Origin: a virus
Reading direction: 5' to 3' (one strand)
DNA: 53,608 nucleotides
IMG/VR virus record: IMGVR_UViG_3300032093_000184
Coordinates: 1-53,608 of that record
In this document: one piece after another, positions 17,966 through 25,594 of the stretch
How the letters are laid out: every line of letters starts with the position of its first letter
Position numbering within the stretch: the first letter of the stretch is position 1
The notes under the pieces: generated by a model
The model's database searches: none
What the model was told of the DNA's origin: nothing
The model's input: the letters and a program-made list of their open reading frames with translations, nothing else
Position numbers and translations under genes: made by a program

Positions 17966-20806
17966 TCAGACTGCTCTCATTTGACCGAAAGTTAGATCAG
18001 CGGCAATCTCGTCTGCATCACTCAAGATTCCTACAAGTTTGGGGTGATTCAGATTGAGGCCAAGGACATATGCCTGACCCAGTTTGATGGGGGTGTCCTT
18101 ACCAAGAAACGCTTTCTCTGATTTGGGTGTAGCAACCACGTTCTCAAACTGCATTTGTTGCATGAACGATTTGTAGTCGCCGCCGTTCTGTGCCAACCAT
18201 CTGCGGAAGTGGGTGCGGTCAACAAGCACAACACCTTTATCAAACTTGTCTGCCGCAGTACGTCTATATGTGTCGAACCGAACACGGATGTCAGCACGTG
18301 GCATCCTTGAGTAATCCACAATACCTTTGTCTGTGCCTGTGTGCATCACAGTAACAGCGGCTCCAGCACTGTCGTTTAGATAGTTGGAGAATAGATCGAA
18401 CGCATCCATCTTGTTCTCGACCACACTACGTCTGATTGCACCCAGTTGTTTCAAGACCCACTCAGTACCAAGGGTGTAGTCGTACTTGATAATTCCCCAT
18501 TCAACACATAAGCGTGAGGCTAAGTCTGAGAGGATGATGGCTTGTTCCCAGTAGCGTTCCTGTCCTACAAAGTTGGCTTTGTACTTCTTGTGGAAGTCAG
18601 CCGTGGCATGGTCAATCGCGGCGCGTACCCCATCGGCTCCAAGTTCCAACAACTTCTTTACGAATAAGCGTCCTGCGTGTCCGTAGTTGGTGTGGATAAA
18701 CTGGTGAATCTTGCGACCGCCTGTACTGTCTCTTGTAAATAGTTCGTGCAGTGGTATATCAATCTCAAGAAGCCGTGCCATTTGTGCGTCAGTCTCAAGC
18801 CCAGATGCAACCAGCTTAGATTGCAGAGACTTATTGGTGGATACAAGCACAGGCATTGCCCATGTCTTTGCGTCACGTTCTTCGGCGTTGCGGTTCAGTC
18901 GTGCCTTGTCTCTACCTTGGGACACCCAGTATGCAAAGTCACCAACCTCTTTGTCTACCATCAAGGTAACTTCGTCAATGGTCATCGGCATGTGGGCATA
19001 GATACCCATACGTCCAAACAAAGTGTTCTGTGTGAACTTGGCGGCAAAGTGTAGTTTGTCAGGGTCACCATAAATTGATTGCACCCACATCTGTATCAAT
19101 GATTTGCCTCCACCTGATGGGCCAAACAATGAGACAGTCAAACCCTTAAGGCCAGTGAACGCATACAGGGGGGCAGATAGTCCGACACCAAGTGCAAACA
19201 TGTGCCAGTGCAATCCTGTTTTCTCAAGCACACTGGTGAAGTCTGCCCACTGTTGAGCGTCCCCCGATACACCATACAACTCGTTGCCAAGTCTTTGAGT
19301 GCCAGCGGACAGGCTGATGTTTTCTTCACTGACTGAACCGTCAGGCTCTCGGCGCAGAAGCGTGTCACCAATCACAAACTGGGAGAAGTTTTCTTTCCAT
19401 CCCATTGTGGCGTACAGATTGGTCATCGCACGTTTCTGCCGCAATTCATCCATGTATGAACGTAGCATAAGTTGGAAGTACTCCGTCTGTCTTTTGTTGT
19501 TGAGGACAATGCCTTGATCGGCAATGGTGGAAGCGAACTCTCTATGTCCGTCTGTGAGATGCGCTTGTCTTAGAGCAAGTTCTTGCCAACCTTTATGCTG
19601 ACGATTCCAGTGGTAGCGCACAGTCTCGTAACCAAGACCTTCATCACGACCATAGCCCACGGGGTAGATGTCGAACGAACATACGTCAATATCTGTCTCG
19701 TCAATGGTCATCTTGATGCCATCAGCGGTGCGCTTAAACCCACGTGGCATGGGTACATCAAACGCCGCCTTGTCCAACGCATCTTGTGGTGGTGCAATCT
19801 GTTGGTACTGCAACCCAAGAGCGGCAGGACTCTTTATCTTGTCCTTAAATTTGCATCCCTTACATCCCCCGGGACGGTTGATGTCCCACGTATCACAACG
19901 TGTTGGCCCATCTGTGTTGTCTTTCCACTGGATCAGCTTTTGCAATGTTCGTTGTGCATCAAACTTTGGGTGGTTCTGACTCCACTCAATAGCCGTAGCC
20001 TCAGGCTCAACACAAAATGCGGCTATTCCCAGTAGGCTATACCACTGGGGTTCTTTGACCTCACCTTGGTTCTCTACTGCCCACTTGACCTGTTGGCATT
20101 TCTTAACGACAACCGCACCAATGGTAGGTGGGAACTCAGTCTTGACTGCCATGTCTTGTAGCAACTTACTGCCAGTTGTATTACGTGGCAGGCTCACCTC
20201 GTGAGCTAGGTGGGAAACAAGGCAAGACTTCAGCAACTCATGGCTCACTGGCTCAGCGTCTACCAGTAACTTAACCTCGTTACCATTCTTAGGATTGTGT
20301 GTCCCAATGGGGCGTAACACCAATGCACTATTGGCAGTTAGCCCTGCGTCAATATGAAACTCATTCGCAATCGCCGCTGACTTCATTGCTTCAGCGATTG
20401 GCTTCCATCTAGCTGGTTCGAGTTCTTCCGTCAGACACCAATAGACATGTAGTCCGTTGCCTGAGAATACGATCATGGGCTTAGGCAAGTTCATTGTTTG
20501 AATGAATGTACCTAGCGCAACAAGTCCTTCCTTCCACGATGGATACGGCTTGTTGTTCCCACAGTCAACGTCCAAGGCGACAACCTTAATCGCTCGGACA
20601 TTATCTTGTTTGCGGCTTCCCTTCTCCTTAAATGCGGAGATGGCGAAGTACGTGTTGTTGCCTGTTTGGTCAAGGCCAGCTACTGCCTTTGCGAGTTCGT
20701 CTACTGTAGAAAAGAATCCTTGCCTATTGCCATCAGGATTGATGACTGTCGTGACATAAAAACCTTCCGACGGTAGAACCCGCTGGAGATGTTCCAACGT
20801 GTTCAT
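17966..20806 (-). CDS. Primase-helicase (AEP-type primase fused to a P-loop helicase)
   Basis: The 946-residue protein has an N-terminal archaeo-eukaryotic-type primase region: the metal-binding pair Asp79/Asp81 in VVALDVDCG, and SGNGLHVYW at about 115-123 with His120. A cysteine cluster (CDTWDINRPGGCKGCKFK), a likely zinc-binding primase element, follows at about 310. A C-terminal ATPase has Walker A GPSGGGKS at 562-569 and a later ARTERIAL region typical of DUF927/VapE-like helicases (M..MTIDEVTL, near 610, is a plausible Walker B). It would make primers and unwind DNA at the fork. It is the last gene of the leftward arm and ends head-on to the giant virion gene with no gap. Confidence 0.8.
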   Translation of the reverse strand: MNTLEHLQRVLPSEGFYVTTVINPDGNRQGFFSTVDELAKAVAGLDQTGNNTYFAISAFKEKGSRKQDNVRAIKVVALDVDCGNNKPYPSWKEGLVALGTFIQTMNLPKPMIVFSGNGLHVYWCLTEELEPARWKPIAEAMKSAAIANEFHIDAGLTANSALVLRPIGTHNPKNGNEVKLLVDAEPVSHELLKSCLVSHLAHEVSLPRNTTGSKLLQDMAVKTEFPPTIGAVVVKKCQQVKWAVENQGEVKEPQWYSLLGIAAFCVEPEATAIEWSQNHPKFDAQRTLQKLIQWKDNTDGPTRCDTWDINRPGGCKGCKFKDKIKSPAALGLQYQQIAPPQDALDKAAFDVPMPRGFKRTADGIKMTIDETDIDVCSFDIYPVGYGRDEGLGYETVRYHWNRQHKGWQELALRQAHLTDGHREFASTIADQGIVLNNKRQTEYFQLMLRSYMDELRQKRAMTNLYATMGWKENFSQFVIGDTLLRREPDGSVSEENISLSAGTQRLGNELYGVSGDAQQWADFTSVLEKTGLHWHMFALGVGLSAPLYAFTGLKGLTVSLFGPSGGGKSLIQMWVQSIYGDPDKLHFAAKFTQNTLFGRMGIYAHMPMTIDEVTLMVDKEVGDFAYWVSQGRDKARLNRNAEERDAKTWAMPVLVSTNKSLQSKLVASGLETDAQMARLLEIDIPLHELFTRDSTGGRKIHQFIHTNYGHAGRLFVKKLLELGADGVRAAIDHATADFHKKYKANFVGQERYWEQAIILSDLASRLCVEWGIIKYDYTLGTEWVLKQLGAIRRSVVENKMDAFDLFSNYLNDSAGAAVTVMHTGTDKGIVDYSRMPRADIRVRFDTYRRTAADKFDKGVVLVDRTHFRRWLAQNGGDYKSFMQQMQFENVVATPKSEKAFLGKDTPIKLGQAYVLGLNLNHPKLVGILSDADEIAADLTFGQMRAV

Positions 20807-20818
20807 GTGCCCCTGTCA

Positions 20819-20840
20819 GTGAGGGGATTTCTCCCCTCAC
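20819..20840 (-). promoter_or_regulatory. Stem-loop in the leader of the primase gene
   Basis: A 9-bp perfect stem, GTGAGGGGA with TCCCCTCAC, closes a four-base loop that reads GAAA on the minus strand. It lies in the 38-base gap between the HTH gene stop and the primase start. There is no U-run, so it is not a typical terminator; an RNA-processing or stability element is possible. Confidence 0.45.
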
Positions 20841-20844
20841 CCCC

Positions 20845-21132
20845 TCAGTTATAGTTACCCAATATCTCAACGAGACGCTCTTTCCTCTGCTTCTGTTCCA
20901 TCGCAATCACCTCAGGCATAGGCCACTGGTGTTCGGACATTACTGCAAGCAGTTTGCGTAGCATTGCCCTTACTGACTGATCGTTGGACTGGCGGATTTT
21001 CTTGCCTCTCACCCATCCATAATAAGTCATGCGGGACACTCCTAGCAACTGGGATAAATCCGTAGTTGTCAGGAGCATATGCCTGCGAAGCGACTCGACC
21101 TTTGTAAAGTCGAGAGGCGGTTTAGGCGTCAT
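20845..21132 (-). CDS. HTH DNA-binding regulator, Xre/Cro-like
   Basis: The 95-residue protein has a clear helix-turn-helix at about residues 22-45: TTDLSQLLGVSRMTYYGWVR. The remainder is helical and basic. It would bind DNA and could control the early arm or the origin region. The start ATG lies inside the end of the upstream gene (11-base overlap) after GAGGTGAACGCAG, so it is co-transcribed with the putative ssDNA-binding protein and the primase. No repressor-type cleavage domain is present, and no integrase is seen in the window, so a lysogeny role is unlikely. Confidence 0.7.
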   Translation of the reverse strand: MTPKPPLDFTKVESLRRHMLLTTTDLSQLLGVSRMTYYGWVRGKKIRQSNDQSVRAMLRKLLAVMSEHQWPMPEVIAMEQKQRKERLVEILGNYN

Positions 21133-22081
21133 CTGCGTTCACCTCACCTACAAGGGCAGCGATCTCGTCAGCCAAAGATGTTGCTGCTTGTGTGTTCGCA
21201 GGGGCCGCAGCAGCAGGGGTAGCTTTCGCCGCAGGTTTAGATGCACCGAAACCACGCTTTGGGGTAGCCGCTTGTGTAGGTGCAGGGGCAGGTGCAGGTT
21301 CTACTGGTTCAGCAACCTTAGGAGCGGGTTTCGGGGCAACTGGTTTGGTGGCAATCTTTGGCACTTCAACTGCTTGCCTTGGATTCTCACCAGTAATCTC
21401 ACGGATTTCGGCAGACCCAAACAACTTGTCAACTGCGTCTTGCGACTCATCGTCAAGGAATCCAGCCAACCCAAACTTTAATTTAGGGAAGGATGCGTCT
21501 GTGTCAAATGTGATCTTGGTCTTGACAATCTCAGGTGGGATACCACGCATAGAGAGTTCTTTGACGTAGGCATTGAAGCCCTTGAGTGCGGCAGGTGTAA
21601 CTTGCAGGAGATACACAGGGCCAGCAGGGTCATCAGCCGACACTACAGCAAGACGTTTCTGATCGGAGCAAGCCTTGATTTGTTGTCCGTTCTCAGCAAT
21701 CTTAGAACCCCATGCGTTCTGTGGGCAAGAAGCACAAAGATCATTCTGTGGGTCTGTCGATGACTGGTCAGGGCCAATGCCATCAAGCGAGAAGCAGTCA
21801 GGTGCAACTGGCTCAGAATCTTTTGTCCATGCCTTGGCGTACCAAGTCTTTGACAGGCGAGGGTTTGCACCAACGATCACTACTTCTAGTGCGGTGCTAT
21901 CCAATACAGTCTCGTTGCCGCCTTCGACAATACGGAAACGGCTACCCTTGATGCTGATACGTGGGAATGATTCACCACTACTGATACCGCCCATAAGGGA
22001 TTGTGCCAATACGGATGGCACACCGATACGACCAGCGAGGTGGGCGGGGACTTGGATGTTTGCGGGGATGATGTTGCTCAT
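21122..22081 (-). CDS. Putative single-stranded DNA-binding/replication accessory protein
   Basis: The 319-residue protein has a globular N-terminal domain (1-215) with FPRISIKGSRFRIV and a four-cysteine cluster (CFSLD..., CASC at about 115, C near 133) that may bind zinc. A long Ala/Pro-rich linker (about 235-300) and a short acidic end, ALVGEVNADDA, follow. A globular core, disordered linker and acidic tip are the architecture of phage and bacterial SSBs, whose tip recruits partners. The gene lies between replication genes and has a strong site, AAGGAGAATATCT. The specific SSB assignment is inferred from architecture and context, not from a recognised OB-fold motif. Confidence 0.5.
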   Translation of the reverse strand: MSNIIPANIQVPAHLAGRIGVPSVLAQSLMGGISSGESFPRISIKGSRFRIVEGGNETVLDSTALEVVIVGANPRLSKTWYAKAWTKDSEPVAPDCFSLDGIGPDQSSTDPQNDLCASCPQNAWGSKIAENGQQIKACSDQKRLAVVSADDPAGPVYLLQVTPAALKGFNAYVKELSMRGIPPEIVKTKITFDTDASFPKLKFGLAGFLDDESQDAVDKLFGSAEIREITGENPRQAVEVPKIATKPVAPKPAPKVAEPVEPAPAPAPTQAATPKRGFGASKPAAKATPAAAAPANTQAATSLADEIAALVGEVNADDA

Positions 22082-22105
22082 AGATATTCTCCTTAAGTGA
22101 GCGGG

Positions 22106-22333
22106 TTAAATGCGATTGGTCGCACGTTTGGATTTGGCGAAACCGCCTTGCATTGCCACTGCACGTGCTTTCTCAGCGGCAAGGTGTTCTTCTACATACT
22201 CGTTGTCAATGGCGTTGCCGAGGGGTTCAATGTTTAGCTTGCGTTTTACTTTGGTAGCAGTAGCGTGTTCTGTTAATGCTAGGTGCGTACCTTCATATGC
22301 GGCTTGCTTAATCCACTCTCTAATAAATTTCAT
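22106..22333 (-). CDS. Hypothetical protein, helical and basic
   Basis: The 75-residue product is helical with a Lys/Arg-rich C-terminus (GGFAKSKRATNRI). It is tucked between the putative SSB and a coiled-coil protein with three-base spacing to the upstream gene, so it belongs to the replication operon. No membrane segment or motif is recognised. Confidence 0.6.
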   Translation of the reverse strand: MKFIREWIKQAAYEGTHLALTEHATATKVKRKLNIEPLGNAIDNEYVEEHLAAEKARAVAMQGGFAKSKRATNRI

Positions 22334-22336
22334 GGT

Positions 22337-22741
22337 TCAGTCCTCAACTTTCATTGTTGGTTTACGAACAGTGACGTCTATCTTTGTTCCATAGGTCACA
22401 CCTGCGGGTACTGCCTTGTTACGTTCAATGTACCCACGTACTGCAATCTTGCTTACACGTTTCTCCAGCATGTCGAACGCTTCATTTGTCTTAACAAATT
22501 CCAGTACGGCATCCCAGTCGGCTACGTTGGCGTAGTCTGTAGTGGTTAAGAACGCAGTGCCATGTTTACCTTTGAATGAGGTAACGCCCTGTGCATCTGC
22601 TTGCTCTTTAAGCCACGCTTCTATCTTCTCCATCTTCGCTTTGAGGTCTGATACTCGGCTCTTTATCTCGGCTTCGATGGCGTCCTTCTCGTTACGTAGT
22701 TTCATGTACGTAGCAATTACGTCGTCTACTCTGACAGTCAT
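22337..22741 (-). CDS. Hypothetical coiled-coil protein, replication region
   Basis: The 134-residue protein starts with a coiled coil (about 5-50: VIATYMKLRNEKDAIEAEI and onward). A compact domain follows with GKHGTAFLTTTDYANVADWDAV and a C-terminal beta pair (YGTKIDVTVRKP). The layout recalls small phage Gam-like or Gp157-like DNA-metabolism proteins, but no specific motif confirms this. It is three bases downstream of the SNF2-family helicase gene and probably translated with it. Confidence 0.6.
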   Translation of the reverse strand: MTVRVDDVIATYMKLRNEKDAIEAEIKSRVSDLKAKMEKIEAWLKEQADAQGVTSFKGKHGTAFLTTTDYANVADWDAVLEFVKTNEAFDMLEKRVSKIAVRGYIERNKAVPAGVTYGTKIDVTVRKPTMKVED

Positions 22742-22744
22742 GTG

Positions 22745-24298
22745 TCACCTTCTTGTCTGTTGTTGGATTAAATCAAGAAGCAATCCTTGAAGCTTTTGTT
22801 TATTCTTCAAGCGTTCGTACATTTTGTGTTCAAGGTCTGTTGCCTCTATGTGTACGACATTGGATATTTGCCTCTTACCTATGCGCTCAATGCGCCCATT
22901 CGCTTGAACATATTGCTCGTTGCTATTGATCGGGCCATACCATATGATCGTTGACGCACTCGTTAGAGTAAGTCCATGCGCCATTGTTGCGGGATGAGCA
23001 ATCAATACATGCGGTATCTTGGCATGTTGGAAGTCGTGAAAGATTTGGTTACGCTTACTTGAGGATACCTCGCCGTTCACAACTGCAACCGACCAGTGCT
23101 TGCTGAGTTCTTTCTCAAGCATGTGCAATGTGCCAGTGAGTGGTACAAATAAAATTACTTTTTCTCCTGCTTCTTCTATCACCTCCTTTACTAAGTTAAT
23201 ACGTGGACTGCAATCAATACCAATGTTCTGTCCATCATCACCATAGGCTACGCCGCAAGCGATCTGAACTAACTTCTGAATCTTGACTGCCTCATTGACC
23301 GCAGTGATCGTTCCCTCTGCGCTCATCTCCGTCACAAAATGTTTAAGCATCTGTGAGTAATGCTTCTTCTGTTCCGCAGTGAGTTCTACTTGACGAGTCT
23401 GAATGATTGTGTCGGGCAACTCAAAACATTCATCACGTGTGTACCTGACCGCAGGTTGTAGGATGTGCTTCACAATCTCTACGCTCTCAGGTCTTGGCAC
23501 AAATTTCCACTGACCAATCTTCATCATCACCTGTTCTCTGAACGCCGTATACGTCTTGGTGCAGAACGGTGACCCAACCAACTTGGCAAGTGCCCATGCG
23601 TCTGTCGGGTCATTGGGTGTCGGTGTGCCAGTCATCAGCCACAAACGTGTTGGCAGATTGTTCGCCATCCATTTGCGGAATATCTTGAAGCGTTGTGTTG
23701 ATGGGTTGCGTAGCACTGCCGCCTCGTCAACGATCACCAAGTCAAACTTACCATGTGCTTCTTCACAGATGATAGGGAATCCATCGTGGTTAATGATGTA
23801 GAAGTCAGCCTCAGTGTTCAGTAGCTTGCGGCGCTTCTCAGATGTTCCATGAAGCACAACAAATTTACGGTGCACAAACCCTGTAAAGATAGCGTCAGCC
23901 CACACACGTTCAAGCGTAGACAGTGGAGAGATGATGAGCACCTTCTTGATCTGCTTGGTCTGTATCAAATAGTCAGCCGCCCACAATGCAGATTGTGTCT
24001 TGCCAGTACCGATCTCGTTGAGTACCAACCCACAGTGGTTAAGCGTAAGGAACGCCGCCGTCTGCCGTTGGTGCTCATAGGGTTTGTACTGACCACACCA
24101 GTTGTAGTAGTGCAGTATGGGCGATGGTGCTTTGATGCCAAGGTTACGCAGAACCCTGACCTCATCCAGTCTATGCGGTGCTACCACAAGTGGCACACCA
24201 CGTACCGTGTAGGGCTTGGCAGTAGGAATACTGTCGAGAACCCTATTCGGATTGTTTAATTTCATAGCAAGTGTTCTTGCTTGTTCCACCACTACCAT
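22745..24298 (-). CDS. SNF2-family DNA helicase/translocase
   Basis: The 517-residue superfamily 2 ATPase has motif I LNEIGTGKTQSAL (95-103), motif Ia LIISPLSTLERVW, motif II VIVDEAAVLRNP with Asp191-Glu192 (DEAA in place of DEAH), motif III LMTGTPTPNDP, and motif VI QANGRIERIGKRQ near residue 480. Phage SNF2-like proteins of this size are common in replication or recombination clusters. It would translocate on duplex DNA using ATP. It begins four bases after the VRR-NUC gene with AGGTGATGAC ahead of its ATG, suggesting the helicase and nuclease act together. Confidence 0.85.
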   Translation of the reverse strand: MVVVEQARTLAMKLNNPNRVLDSIPTAKPYTVRGVPLVVAPHRLDEVRVLRNLGIKAPSPILHYYNWCGQYKPYEHQRQTAAFLTLNHCGLVLNEIGTGKTQSALWAADYLIQTKQIKKVLIISPLSTLERVWADAIFTGFVHRKFVVLHGTSEKRRKLLNTEADFYIINHDGFPIICEEAHGKFDLVIVDEAAVLRNPSTQRFKIFRKWMANNLPTRLWLMTGTPTPNDPTDAWALAKLVGSPFCTKTYTAFREQVMMKIGQWKFVPRPESVEIVKHILQPAVRYTRDECFELPDTIIQTRQVELTAEQKKHYSQMLKHFVTEMSAEGTITAVNEAVKIQKLVQIACGVAYGDDGQNIGIDCSPRINLVKEVIEEAGEKVILFVPLTGTLHMLEKELSKHWSVAVVNGEVSSSKRNQIFHDFQHAKIPHVLIAHPATMAHGLTLTSASTIIWYGPINSNEQYVQANGRIERIGKRQISNVVHIEATDLEHKMYERLKNKQKLQGLLLDLIQQQTRR

Positions 24299-24302
24299 GT
24301 CA

Positions 24303-24611
24303 TCACCTGTAAAGTTTTTCTTCTAATGCTTGCTCAAGTGAGTGGAGGGAGTCAGCGTCATACACTAAGAACCACCATCCACCTGCTCGTTGTATTTCTT
24401 CACCACACTTGACCTGCAATACCGTTGGCTTCTTGGTCTTGTCAGCCTTGACCTCAATGCCAATGAACTTGCCCTTCGCAATCGCAATGATGTCGGGGAT
24501 ACCTGCCTTACCAAAGCCATTACTGGCGGGGAAGAAGTACCACACATCGTGCTTCTTAAGTAACTCAACAACCTTACGCTTTATCTTGCCTTCGGGGGTC
24601 AGTGAACTCAT
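24303..24611 (-). CDS. VRR-NUC domain nuclease
   Basis: This 102-residue stand-alone VRR-NUC enzyme has the expected PD-(D/E)XK core: GIPDIIAI with Asp40, FIGIEVKADK with Glu53 and Lys55, and LQ at 65-66 following T63. Family members cut branched or damaged DNA, such as Holliday junction or flap structures. It is close behind the Fe-S nuclease and just before the SNF2 helicase. Start ATG follows GAGGAGTAATAT. The length is that of the small viral forms. Confidence 0.85.
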   Translation of the reverse strand: MSSLTPEGKIKRKVVELLKKHDVWYFFPASNGFGKAGIPDIIAIAKGKFIGIEVKADKTKKPTVLQVKCGEEIQRAGGWWFLVYDADSLHSLEQALEEKLYR

Positions 24612-24645
24612 ATATTACTCCTCTTTACATGAATGTCAAGTAGGG

Positions 24646-25305
24646 TTAAACCCTAGCATAGTCACAATTATGTCGGGCAGGGCAATAGCGGCACAAGCCA
24701 CTTGGTTTGGCAGGCCAGTTGTCGTGTTCCAGTGAGTCGTTGATGCGTTGGATACGCTTCATAACCTCAGCCCATATCGTGTTGACACCACTGCGGTAGT
24801 ACACCTCGGTATCCATAGCCATATCCTTCAGCCACACTAGGGAAGTCTTGACCCTTGTCACCTCAGGATAGTGCTTGAATACTTGGGCGGCGAACAGTTG
24901 CATTTGGAATTGGTCGGCGTTTCTCTTGCCTGTTTTCCAGTCCATCACTACGGCAATCTCGCCAGTGATTACAAGGATGTCAAGTTTAGATCGTAGCCAA
25001 GCGTCAGGCTCCCACCAAGTTGTTGGTGTAAGGTTGTCGGTTAGGACTAGCTCTTTCTCTATGCACAGTTCACCACCTTGGGCGATGCGTTCGACTGAGG
25101 AACATAGGGATTCGTAATGGGCTACCTCTTGCGGTAAGAGGGTGTTCTCTTTGAGTCGTGTCTCAAGGAAAGCATGAACTCGTTCGCCATACTTACTGGC
25201 TTCACCCCCTTCGTCTATCACATCCTTAACAATACGTTGTCGGAAGTAACGCAATGGGCAGTTCTCGTACAGTTTGATGGACGAGTAAGAGTGGCTAAGG
25301 CGCAT
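24646..25305 (-). CDS. PD-(D/E)XK nuclease with Fe-S cysteines (RecB/Cas4/AddB-like)
   Basis: The 219-residue protein shows RecB-family exonuclease motifs: SYSSIKLYENCPLRYF at the start, Asp109 in KLDILV, Asp122-Trp-Lys124 in VVMDWKTGK, and a downstream Gln (QFQMQLFA). Four cysteines fit an iron-sulphur cluster: Cys16, and Cys205, Cys208, Cys214 in CRYCPARHNC. Such enzymes resect DNA ends in recombination or degrade host DNA. The ribosome binding site is weak and its GGGG lies in the 3' arm of a leader hairpin. Confidence 0.85.
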   Translation of the reverse strand: MRLSHSYSSIKLYENCPLRYFRQRIVKDVIDEGGEASKYGERVHAFLETRLKENTLLPQEVAHYESLCSSVERIAQGGELCIEKELVLTDNLTPTTWWEPDAWLRSKLDILVITGEIAVVMDWKTGKRNADQFQMQLFAAQVFKHYPEVTRVKTSLVWLKDMAMDTEVYYRSGVNTIWAEVMKRIQRINDSLEHDNWPAKPSGLCRYCPARHNCDYARV

Positions 25306-25314
25306 AGGTCATAG

Positions 25315-25335
25315 CCCCGAGGGGTGTCCTCAGGG
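25315..25335 (-). promoter_or_regulatory. Leader hairpin overlapping the ribosome binding region of the Fe-S nuclease
   Basis: An 8-bp stem (CCCTGAGG with CCTCGGGG on the minus strand, one G-T pair) with a five-base loop lies ten bases before the start codon. The 3' arm contains the only G-rich stretch that could act as Shine-Dalgarno, so folding could reduce translation. No U-run follows. Confidence 0.4.
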
Positions 25336-25358
25336 TTCTCTGTTTGATTGGAAGTTTT

Positions 25359-25387
25359 AGTATAGCCTACTCTGACATCCGTTGCAA
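25359..25387 (-). promoter_or_regulatory. Candidate sigma70 promoter for the nuclease-helicase-primase genes
   Basis: On the minus strand, TATACT (25364-25359, 5 of 6 to consensus) lies 17 bases after TTGCAA (25387-25382, 4 of 6). It overlaps the end of the preceding small gene and precedes the 60-base leader with the hairpin. Supported only by motif match and spacing. Confidence 0.35.
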
Positions 25388-25594
25388 CACATCGAACTTT
25401 GCCAGTTCTAGGGCGGCAACTAGCGACATGGTGTCAATCAGATTTGTAGAGTAGCGATGGTAGTTGTCACCAATCTTCACAAGCACCATGAGATTGGATG
25501 CGTCCTCGTTCTCCTGCACTTTGTTGATGATTGCCTCAAGCAGTGAGAGGGCTTCAGCGTTACGTGGTGCACGTTTGATTTCAGCGATAGTCAT
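25367..25594 (-). CDS. Hypothetical small protein downstream of DNA polymerase
   Basis: The 75-residue product contains a mixed helix/strand pattern (LMVLVKIGDNYHRYST) and no cysteine cluster or membrane segment. Its ATG overlaps the polymerase stop as TAATG, which strongly supports translation. It may be a polymerase-associated or regulatory factor, but the family is not recognised. Confidence 0.6.
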   Translation of the reverse strand: MTIAEIKRAPRNAEALSLLEAIINKVQENEDASNLMVLVKIGDNYHRYSTNLIDTMSLVAALELAKFDVLQRMSE

